11,817 nucleotides of DNA from NAT127 sp041655035 (lineage in GTDB: Bacteria > Pseudomonadota > Gammaproteobacteria > Pseudomonadales > Porticoccaceae): the NCBI GenBank assembly GCA_041655035.1, contig JBAZCN010000110.1:1-11817 (forward strand). Reading direction: 5' to 3'. Numbering within the stretch: the stretch's first letter is position 1; the number at the start of each line of letters is the position of its first letter. Under the pieces are notes generated by a model, which saw nothing but the letters and a program-made list of their open reading frames with translations, did no database searches and was not told the origin of the DNA. Shown here piece by piece: positions 6,266 through 11,817 of the stretch. The position numbers and the translations under genes are program-made.

Positions 6266-6745
6266 TATTCGATTTTTTTAATTCCAGCACCCGGCCAGAA
6301 ATACCCAGGGTCGGCTCGCGATGAGTCGATATAGGATATATTGATCAATAAAAAAACCACTTTCATGGCTGCGTATCCTGCGGTGCGCTGCGTACCTCGG
6401 CGCGCCCTATCTTTTTCATCGCTATCCCGCAAGCACGCTTCCACAAGCTTCGTCATAGGGTCTGCCGACGCAGGAGGCGCACCGGCGATAGCGGATATGT
6501 CTGGTCGGGAGCTGAAATTTTCCTCAAGTGAACTATTGTTAGGATCGTGCGGTCAATAGTCGTGGTGTGACACTGAATCCCGGCGCGCCGGGCCAGCCGC
6601 AGTCACCCCCTAAAAAACTTATTTGCGGGAGAGCAAATATCCTGGAGAGCATCGGTCGACAAGCCGTTTATTCAGTTACGTTTTGCAACACTGATCGTTG
6701 TGTGGACAGATGTTGTATTTTTAAAAAAACCAAGAGGAAACCCTG
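6266..6745. other. Gene-free region of about 480 bases with small palindromes
   Basis: I find no convincing gene here. Short open frames lack ribosome sites and the local G/C codon bias. The stretch is visibly richer in A/T than its neighbours. It holds a perfect 12-bp palindrome TATTGATCAATA (6339-6350), a 14-bp GC palindrome (6579-6592, CCCGGCG/CGCCGGG), and a hairpin with arms TATTTGC (6620-6626) and GCAAATA (6633-6639) around GGGAGA. The promoter of the downstream lipoprotein pair must lie here but I cannot place it confidently. An unannotated small RNA is possible. Confidence 0.5.
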
Positions 6746-7165
6746 ATGGAACCAGTCAATATTCCCAAAAACCCCACGATTTCGAAAAGCTTGGCATTTT
6801 CCTCACCTGGCCGGTACCTCGGCATCCTTGCGCTCGGCAGCATCCTTGCGCTCGCCGGTTGTGCGGGTAATCCGCCGACCAGCGATCTCGCGGTGGCTAC
6901 CCAGGCGGTGAATGCCGCGGATACCGCCGGCGGCGCCGAGTTCGCGCCGGTGGAAATTCGCAGCGCCAGGGAAAAGCTGCGCGCCGCGGAAAAAGCCGTG
7001 AATGACAAAGACTACGAAAAAGCCAAGCGGCTTGCCCAGCAGGCCGAATGGGATGCCAGGGTGGCGGAGCGTAAATCACAGGCGGAAAAGGTTCAGCGCG
7101 CCTTGCAGGATGCCCGCCAGGGTGTTGAGGAATTGCGCGAAGAAAGTTTGCGCAGTGTCCGCTGA
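6746..7165 (+). CDS. DUF4398-type small lipoprotein
   Basis: Encodes 139 residues. GAGGA before the ATG at 6746 gives good spacing. The n-region is long (about 23 residues), followed by a hydrophobic segment and lipobox LAGC with Cys39. Residue +2 is Ala, so outer-membrane sorting is expected. The mature part matches the DUF4398 pattern: an Ala-rich helix (LAVATQAVNAADTAGGAEFAP), then SAREKLRAAEKAVNDKDYEKAKRLA and a charged coiled coil to the end. Such proteins occur next to OmpA-type lipoproteins in many gammaproteobacteria, as here with a 44-base gap; the function is unknown but a periplasmic structural or cell-wall-spacing role is plausible. The signal peptide contains an 18-base tandem duplication. 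Confidence 0.85.
   Translation: MEPVNIPKNPTISKSLAFSSPGRYLGILALGSILALAGCAGNPPTSDLAVATQAVNAADTAGGAEFAPVEIRSAREKLRAAEKAVNDKDYEKAKRLAQQAEWDARVAERKSQAEKVQRALQDARQGVEELREESLRSVR
6821..6856 (+). repeat. 18-bp tandem duplication in the lipoprotein signal peptide
   Basis: Two adjacent 18-base units (6821-6838 and 6839-6856) are identical at 16 of 18 positions and share an unbroken 15-base core. They encode GILALG and SILALA, so the signal-peptide hydrophobic core is an in-frame duplication, probably from replication slippage. Confidence 0.85.
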
Positions 7166-7209
7166 TAGTCGCCCCTCGCCAATACCCGAACAAAAAAAGG
7201 ATCAAGATC

Positions 7210-8025
7210 ATGCGTAACTCAATCATTCTGTCTGCCCTGATGATAAGCAGCCTGGCGCTGTTCGGCTGTGCATCCCAACCCAACAGCAATCTCGAGGAGG
7301 CGCGCACCACATTTACATCGTTGCAGAACAACCCACAGGCGAGGCAGCTCGCTCCCCTGGAGACCAAAGATGCCGAGGAGGCACTCAAGCGCGCGGACAA
7401 GGCCGCCCAGGGCGGTGCCAACAAGGACGAGCTCGACCACCTCGCCTATCTGACCAAGCAGCGCGTCGCGCTAGCCAATCAGACCATTGCCCTGAAGGAG
7501 GGTGAGCGGCAGTTCAAGGAGGTCTCGGGCCAGCGCAATCAGACGCGCCTGGAAGCCCGCGATATGCAACTCAAAGAGCGCGAACAGCTGCTCAGGGAGC
7601 GCGAGGATCAGATCCGGCAACTGGAGGAAGAGCTCAACGCCAAGCCGACGGATCGCGGTTCGGTGGTGACCTTTGGCGATGTTCTGTTCGATCTCAACAA
7701 GGCCGACCTCAAGCCGGCCGCCGCCGCCAATATCCAGCGTCTGGCGGCGTTCCTCAAGGAGAACCCCGAGCGCCAGATACTGATCGAGGGCTTCACCGAC
7801 AGCACCGGCTCCGACAGCTACAATCTCGCGCTGTCGCAGCAGCGCGCCGACTCGGTGCGCCATGCGCTGGTGCGCGAGGGCGTCGAACAGAGCCGGATCA
7901 CCGCCCAGGGCCTGGGCAAGGCGCATCCGGTATCGGATAACGATACGCCGGCGTCGCGGGCGATGAACCGGCGGGTTGAAGTGACCATCGCCAACGACGA
8001 CAAGCCGGTGCCGGCCCGGCGCTAG
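7210..8025 (+). CDS. OmpA-family lipoprotein with DUF4398 N-terminus
   Basis: Encodes 271 residues, with AGGA about nine bases before the ATG. A lipobox LFGC gives Cys20, with Ala at +2 favouring the outer membrane. Residues about 25-100 form a DUF4398-like helical region (LEEARTTFTSLQNN, KDAEEALKRADKAA). A long charged coiled coil follows (about 98-145, LKEREQLLREREDQIRQLEEEL). The OmpA peptidoglycan-binding domain is at about 150-262, with VLFDLNKADLKP, EGFTDSTGSDSYN, LSQQRADSVR and NRRVEV. Asp197 and Arg212 occupy the peptidoglycan-contact positions. The protein should tether outer membrane to cell wall across a coiled-coil spacer. It shares DUF4398 with the gene 44 bases upstream, which suggests the two lipoproteins act together, perhaps by helix pairing. 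A strong hairpin terminator lies about 40 bases downstream. Confidence 0.9.
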   Translation: MRNSIILSALMISSLALFGCASQPNSNLEEARTTFTSLQNNPQARQLAPLETKDAEEALKRADKAAQGGANKDELDHLAYLTKQRVALANQTIALKEGERQFKEVSGQRNQTRLEARDMQLKEREQLLREREDQIRQLEEELNAKPTDRGSVVTFGDVLFDLNKADLKPAAAANIQRLAAFLKENPERQILIEGFTDSTGSDSYNLALSQQRADSVRHALVREGVEQSRITAQGLGKAHPVSDNDTPASRAMNRRVEVTIANDDKPVPARR

Positions 8026-8066
8026 AGGGCGCCCGGCCTGCCGGGAGGCACCAATTGCCGGATAGA

Positions 8067-8094
8067 CGAAAGGCGGGAGAAATCCCGCCTTTCG
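8067..8094. terminator. Bidirectional hairpin terminator
   Basis: Perfect 12-bp arms, CGAAAGGCGGGA (8067-8078) and its complement (8083-8094), close on a GAAA tetraloop. The A-rich 5' arm gives a CCTTTCG 3' side on both strands; the downstream T-tract is weak. It lies between the convergent OmpA lipoprotein and phosphatase genes and can serve both. Confidence 0.8.
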
Positions 8095-8184
8095 CATTTC
8101 TGGCTATCGATCGAATCCTCGATTCAGATCCCCGATCCCCTAGTCGGGCCGATGATGGATTGGCCGGATCGACCGGGTCGACGG

Positions 8185-9093
8185 TTACTGGAGGTAGTGT
8201 TGCCTGAGCCTGGCGATCTCCGCGGGGCCGACATCCAGCTCCTGTTCAAGGAACGCGGGAACGGAGCCGTAGTCCTGCTCGATCCGGTCGAGGGCGAAGA
8301 CCAGGAAAGGGGTGCCGTCCGCGGTCAGCAGGGGCTTGGCCTTGGTGGTCTCGGCGTCGCCGTAACGCAGCATCATCTTGGCAAAGGCATTGGTTTTGGC
8401 GGCGGCCTCCAGGTCGACGTTGCCGCGCTCGACCAGGGGCTGGCGGTACTCCGTGGACAGCAGGTAATCCTCGATGACCAGCTCGCGGGGCACTCCCAGC
8501 GCGGTCAGCAGCAGCGCCGAGGCGATGCCGGTGCGGTCCTGGCCGGCGGAGCAGTTCACCACCAATGGGGCAGCGCCCTGAACGGCCTGCGCGAAGTACA
8601 TCCGCAATTGCGGCTTGAGGGTGTAGGGCATGGTCTTGTACAGGGCGCCGAGGTCGCTGGGGATGCCGCTGGCGTTGTTCACGGCGGCGTTGAAGTCCTG
8701 CATGCTGTAGTCGTGGTTCAGATAGTCGAGGCCCGCTTGCCGCGCCCACTGGTTGGGATAGAGCTCCAGTTCCTCCCGGGAGCGCAGGTCCATCACGGTG
8801 GCGAAGCCGAACCGCTGCAGGTATCGACGGTCTTGCTCGGTGAGCGCGGCCATGGTGCCGGAGCGGTACAGCAGCCCGCGGCGCACTGTTTTGCCGTCGC
8901 TGGTGGTGTAGCCGCCGAGATCGCGGAAGTTGGAGCCGCCCTCGAGCGGCAGCAGGCGCTCGTAGCTGTCGAGCACCGCGGTCTCGGCCTGGATGGCGCG
9001 GGCGCTGGTGATGTCGGCGGTCACTGTCAGCGGCAGGGCCAGCAGCACGGCCAGCAGCGGAGTGGCGAAACCTGAGAGGTAGCGTGGTGTCAT
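8185..9093 (-). CDS. Periplasmic tyrosine-phosphatase-like enzyme (PF13350 type)
   Basis: Encodes 302 residues from the ATG at 9093, which has AAGGAGA seven bases upstream and starts a signal peptide (hydrophobic core TPLLAVLLALPLTVTA, cleavage near residue 32). The frame is open further upstream but lies inside the receptor gene there. Motifs: NFRDLGGY (55-62), LYRSG (75-79), VMDLRSREE (100-108) and the P-loop CSAGQDRTG (181-189), with nucleophile Cys181 and phosphate-binding Arg187 in CX5R spacing. This layout fits the bacterial tyrosine phosphatase group that includes mycobacterial PtpB and Listeria LipA, which act on phosphotyrosine and sometimes phosphoinositides. The usual His before Cys is Asn180, and the usual Lys of CxxGKDR is Gln185, so specificity may differ. 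It follows the TonB-dependent receptor by 65 bases and is probably co-transcribed. Its substrate is unknown. Confidence 0.88.
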   Translation of the reverse strand: MTPRYLSGFATPLLAVLLALPLTVTADITSARAIQAETAVLDSYERLLPLEGGSNFRDLGGYTTSDGKTVRRGLLYRSGTMAALTEQDRRYLQRFGFATVMDLRSREELELYPNQWARQAGLDYLNHDYSMQDFNAAVNNASGIPSDLGALYKTMPYTLKPQLRMYFAQAVQGAAPLVVNCSAGQDRTGIASALLLTALGVPRELVIEDYLLSTEYRQPLVERGNVDLEAAAKTNAFAKMMLRYGDAETTKAKPLLTADGTPFLVFALDRIEQDYGSVPAFLEQELDVGPAEIARLRQHYLQ

Positions 9094-9126
9094 GGTGTGT
9101 TCTCCTTTATCGGGAGGGTGATGGAA

Positions 9127-9149
9127 AGGCGGCGCGGTGCGTGCCGCCT
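9127..9149 (-). repeat. Intergenic hairpin between receptor and phosphatase
   Basis: On the - strand AGGCGGC and GCCGCCT pair over seven base pairs around a nine-base loop (9142-9134). It lies in the 65-base gap between the receptor stop and the phosphatase start and is followed by only three T. It may be a partial attenuator or mRNA-stability element setting different expression of the two genes. Confidence 0.5.
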
Positions 9150-9158
9150 GGGAGTTGA

Positions 9159-11621
9159 TCAGTAGTTCACCCGGAAGCCAAGCAGATAATAGCGCCCATA
9201 GCTTTCCGACTGGTTGATGGTGCCGTTGCCGGCGTAGCGCACGTCGGTTTCGTCGGTGAGGTTGTTGACGTTGGCGTATACCGACAGGGTGGCGCCGTTG
9301 AGGTCGAACGGCAGGGTGTAGATCGCGGTGAGGTCGAGGCGCTTCTGTTCGCCCCAGTATTCGCTGGGGTCCTCGATGGGCGAGATCCACTCGTCCCGGT
9401 ACTGGTAATTGAGACGCACCGAGACATCGTATTTTTCATAGAACAGCGAGGCGTTGTAGATCAGGTCGGAGGTGCCCGGCAGGTCGTACTTGACGCCGTC
9501 GATGCCCTTGAACTCGGTGTCCAGCACCGTCACGTTGGCGCTGAAACCGAAGCCGTCGAACGGTGCCGGCAGCAGCTCCGCGGCATGGCCGACAAAGTTG
9601 AACTCGAGGCCCTGCATGCGGCCGTCATCGCCGTTGACGCTGCCGATGTAGGTCCAGGTCTCGCCCGCGGCGGCGGGCAGGTAGAGCCCGCCGTCGATGG
9701 TCGAGCTGTCGGCGTAGATCACATTGTCGATGGCGCGGTAGAAGGCGCCCACCGAGGCGATGCTCGCCGGGGCGAAATACCACTCGAGCGCGACATCGAG
9801 GCCGACTGCCTCTTCCGCCTCCAGATGGGGGTTGCCGCCGGTCACCCGGCGGTCGGCGATGTCGAGGCTGGCCGCCGCGCGCCACTCGTTGTAGGTCGGT
9901 CGGCTGATGCCGGTGGAGGCGGAGACGCGCAGCTTCACGTCGTCCGTGAGGTTGATGTTGACGTGGGCGCTCGGCAGCACATTGGTGAAGGTGTCGGAAA
10001 CCGAGAGCGGGCCCTCCAGCACCGTGCCCTTGCTGGTGTAGTCGGTCTGCTCGATCCGGGTGCCGATCACCACGTTGCCCCAGTCGAATTCGGTGGTGGC
10101 CATGGCGTAGACGGCGAGAATGTCCTCGGCGATCAGGATTTCGTTCTCGGGGCTGATCACCGGCATGGTCAGGGTGCCGCTGGCGGCCCAGGCCCTGCGC
10201 AGCCCGGTATTGTCGTAGTAGGTGCCGCCGATGGTGTTGGCGGTGTTGGCATCCCAGGGCTTGCCGGTGTTGAAGCTGTCGATGTCCACCGAGGCCGGGA
10301 AGGCGCCGGTGGCGGCGGTCGAGATATAGCCGTCGGCGTCGCGGGTGTCATATTGGACGCCGAGCTCCAGTTTTGCGTCGCGGCCGAACCAGACCATGTC
10401 GCGCTCGGCATCGAGTTTGAATTTGTCGGTTTCGACATCCAGGGCCTGCACATAGTGAAGGCCGATGGTGGTCGGGTAGACCATGGCCGCGAGATCGGTA
10501 TCCAGCCAGACTTTCGGGTCCTCGATATCCGTCAGGTCATAGTTTGCATTGGCGGTACCGCCCATGCTCCGGGGGATGGGCAGGTCCATGTCGAATTCCG
10601 TTTCGGTGCGGCTGATGCGGGCCGCCACCAGCCAGCTGCCCAGTTGCAGGTCGGCCCCCAGGGTGTTGGTGAGGGTGGAATTCTTGTATTCGCCGGCTTC
10701 CAGCATGCGCGAGACGCTGACCGGGGCGGCTTCCCCGGTTAGGCCGGGAGTGGGGTCGCTGAAGCCGAACACGTACTGGTTGCGCTCCTCGTTGTCGACG
10801 AACTCACTGTAGAGGGTCGACAGGAACATGGACCGCAATGTTCCCTCTCCGCGGTACTCGAGGCGGCCACCCCAGGCGTGATCCTCGCGCTCCACCTTGT
10901 AGCTGCGGAAATCCAGCTCGTTGACGATCAACTCGCTGTCGCTGGCCCGCTCCAGGTCGTATTCCCGGGTGTCGGTGATCTGTTCGCGGCTGTTCTGGGA
11001 GCCGAACAGCACCACGCCGATGGTGTCATTGGACCAGGAGGTCCGCAGGCTGTATTTGTCCACGTCGCCGCCGCCGAGGTCCTGCTCGCCAAAACCCATG
11101 TCGGTGGCCAGGCTCCAGCCCTCCTGGTCGAAGGGGTTGAAGGTGTGGACATTGATATGCCCGGCGATGGACTCGCCGGGCATATTCGGCAGGATCGCCT
11201 TGTTGGCCTCGAGGCGGTTGGTGATCACCGAGGGAAAGCTGTCGAAGCGGGGGATGCGCCCGCTCTCGGCGCCGGGCACATCGATGCCGTCGAAGGCGAT
11301 GCTGGTGTAGCGAAAGGGCGCCCCGCGCAGATTGATGTAGCGAGCCTGGCCCTGGTCGCGCTCGATGGCGAGGCCCGGCAGGCGGCCGAGGGAGTCCGCC
11401 AGGTTCTGGTCGGGGAAGCGACCGATGGTGTCGGCGGAAATGATGTCCACATAGTTGTCGGCATCGCGCTTGGCCTCGATGGCCGCCAGTTCGCTGTCGC
11501 GGATCGGCTTGGCGCTGACCACCACTTCGTCGATCTGTACCGCCAGGGCCGCCGCCGGCAAGCCCGCCGCGGTATGCAGGGCGACAGCCAGGGCCAGTTT
11601 GTCGAGCTTGGGGAAAGCCAT
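9159..11621 (-). CDS. TonB-dependent receptor (Xanthomonas/Caulobacter type)
   Basis: Encodes 820 residues from ATG 11621, preceded by GGAGA seven bases upstream. The frame continues upstream to 11735 but those codons lack a signal peptide. A signal peptide ends near LPAAALA (residue 27), followed at once by a TonB box (IDEVVVSA, 30-37); no STN signalling domain is present. The plug (about 55-160) has IGRFPDQNLADSLGRLPGLA, RDQGQARYINLRG and PGESIAGHINVHT, the pattern of the TIGR01782 subfamily. The remaining 650 residues form the barrel, ending YYLLGFRVNY with a C-terminal aromatic residue. These receptors import large or scarce nutrients, often carbohydrates, using TonB-ExbBD energy. No siderophore-specific feature is evident and the substrate is unknown. 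The linked periplasmic phosphatase hints at a phosphorylated substrate, which is speculation. Confidence 0.93.
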   Translation of the reverse strand: MAFPKLDKLALAVALHTAAGLPAAALAVQIDEVVVSAKPIRDSELAAIEAKRDADNYVDIISADTIGRFPDQNLADSLGRLPGLAIERDQGQARYINLRGAPFRYTSIAFDGIDVPGAESGRIPRFDSFPSVITNRLEANKAILPNMPGESIAGHINVHTFNPFDQEGWSLATDMGFGEQDLGGGDVDKYSLRTSWSNDTIGVVLFGSQNSREQITDTREYDLERASDSELIVNELDFRSYKVEREDHAWGGRLEYRGEGTLRSMFLSTLYSEFVDNEERNQYVFGFSDPTPGLTGEAAPVSVSRMLEAGEYKNSTLTNTLGADLQLGSWLVAARISRTETEFDMDLPIPRSMGGTANANYDLTDIEDPKVWLDTDLAAMVYPTTIGLHYVQALDVETDKFKLDAERDMVWFGRDAKLELGVQYDTRDADGYISTAATGAFPASVDIDSFNTGKPWDANTANTIGGTYYDNTGLRRAWAASGTLTMPVISPENEILIAEDILAVYAMATTEFDWGNVVIGTRIEQTDYTSKGTVLEGPLSVSDTFTNVLPSAHVNINLTDDVKLRVSASTGISRPTYNEWRAAASLDIADRRVTGGNPHLEAEEAVGLDVALEWYFAPASIASVGAFYRAIDNVIYADSSTIDGGLYLPAAAGETWTYIGSVNGDDGRMQGLEFNFVGHAAELLPAPFDGFGFSANVTVLDTEFKGIDGVKYDLPGTSDLIYNASLFYEKYDVSVRLNYQYRDEWISPIEDPSEYWGEQKRLDLTAIYTLPFDLNGATLSVYANVNNLTDETDVRYAGNGTINQSESYGRYYLLGFRVNY

Positions 11622-11696
11622 TGTGTGTTCTCCGATAAGGGGGGTGAGGAACTCGACGGCCAGTATCGGAAGCGAATATGTACGTTCTGTTAAAAC

Positions 11697-11723
11697 GATA
11701 TCCGCGGCGGGGATAAAGATATC
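11697..11723. repeat. Paired GATATC sites upstream of the receptor
   Basis: GATATC occurs at 11697-11702 and 11718-11723, exactly 21 bases apart (two helical turns), each preceded on the + strand by an A-rich run. The pair lies about 75-100 bases before the receptor start, a suitable position for a dimeric regulator. No known box is recognised. Confidence 0.35.
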
Positions 11724-11724
11724 T

Positions 11725-11817
11725 CTAAAAAACATTCTCTTTGTTATCAGCTGGCTGCAGCACCCTGGCGGGCAGCGCGATGTGCCCGGGGGACACCGCG
11801 AGCCGGTAGTTGCAGCG
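11725..11817 (-). CDS. 3' end of an unidentified gene (partial)
   Basis: A - strand frame enters from the right edge and ends at TAG (11727-11725), giving about 30 C-terminal residues including RLAVSPGHIALPARVL. The first twenty or so codons nearly all end in G or C, like the coding sequence around it, and the bias fades only near the stop. This supports a real gene end. It is too short to assign. The receptor gene starts about 100 bases further along on the same strand, so a common transcript is possible. Confidence 0.45.
   Translation of the reverse strand, partial: RCNYRLAVSPGHIALPARVLQPADNKENVF

Noticed and set aside
6341..6559. Possible 72-residue gene in the long intergenic region
   Set aside because: TTG start without a ribosome site, no G/C third-position bias, and a Ser/Arg/Ala-rich product with no recognisable feature.
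8152..9075. + strand open frame of 307 codons opposite the phosphatase
   Set aside because: Antisense to the CX5R phosphatase gene, with a repetitive Gly/Val/His-rich product and no domain.
8185..9093. Phosphatase as a functional TpbA partner of YfiN
   Set aside because: TpbA of P. aeruginosa is a smaller dual-specificity-type phosphatase. This enzyme is of another family and is linked to the receptor, not to yfiRNB, so the link is not supported by sequence.
9094..9390. Longer N-terminus for the phosphatase
   Set aside because: The extension lies inside the receptor coding sequence; the ATG at 9093 has a clear ribosome site and signal peptide.
9585..10742. Long + strand open frame of 385 codons opposite the receptor gene
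   Set aside because: It is antisense to a well-supported TonB-dependent receptor. Its Gly/Ala/Val/Asp-rich low-complexity product is typical of shadow frames in high-GC DNA, and it has no ribosome site or known motif.
10878..11693. + strand open frame of 271 codons opposite the receptor N-terminus
   Set aside because: Same shadow effect; the receptor signal peptide, TonB box and plug motifs are on the other strand.
11622..11724. Pho box or Fur box upstream of the receptor
   Set aside because: CTGTTAAAACGATAT on the + strand has one Pho-like half-site but no correctly spaced second one; no 19-bp Fur-like palindrome is seen.
1..11817. CRISPR array, tRNA, rRNA, insertion sequence or phage remnant
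   Set aside because: No regularly spaced repeats, cloverleaf, transposase or integrase motifs, or terminal inverted repeats were found on reading both strands.

Overview
The window is high-GC DNA with strong G/C preference at third codon positions. It encodes Gram-negative envelope proteins: TonB-dependent receptor, OmpA-type lipoproteins, MipA/OmpV barrel and a YfiBNR cyclase module. A gammaproteobacterium related to pseudomonads or marine oligotrophs (Cellvibrionales/Halieaceae-like) fits best. That placement is inference from gene content; there is no rRNA or marker gene. I see no transposase, integrase, tRNA, rRNA or CRISPR array.

Left part (1-3427, + strand): the 3' tail of an unidentified gene, a small secreted protein of unknown function, then a compact operon yfiR-yfiN-yfiB. 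YfiR is a periplasmic repressor with four cysteines at the spacing of the Pseudomonas aeruginosa protein. YfiN is a membrane diguanylate cyclase with intact GGDEF and I-site. YfiB is an outer-membrane, peptidoglycan-binding lipoprotein. Together they should convert an envelope or redox signal into c-di-GMP output.

Middle part (3424-6265): on the - strand is a guanidinium exporter of the SMR family (Gdx/SugE). Its leader carries two hairpins with ACGA loops, a guanidine-II (mini-ykkC) riboswitch, with a plausible promoter directly upstream. Next to it is a small lipoprotein of unknown function. On the + strand follow an EamA/DMT-type transporter and a MipA/OmpV outer-membrane protein.

Right part (6266-11817): a roughly 480-bp gene-free stretch precedes two + strand lipoproteins, a small DUF4398-type protein and a DUF4398+OmpA protein. 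They end at a strong bidirectional hairpin terminator. Converging on it from the - strand are a TonB-dependent receptor (Xanthomonas/Caulobacter type) and a periplasmic tyrosine-phosphatase-like enzyme, very likely co-transcribed. The window ends in what looks like the 3' tail of another - strand gene.

All twelve complete genes encode exported, lipidated or membrane-embedded proteins. The best-supported notable items are the riboswitch-controlled guanidinium exporter, the intact YfiRNB circuit, and the receptor-phosphatase pair, whose substrate is unknown. I did not find a convincing wholly new system.
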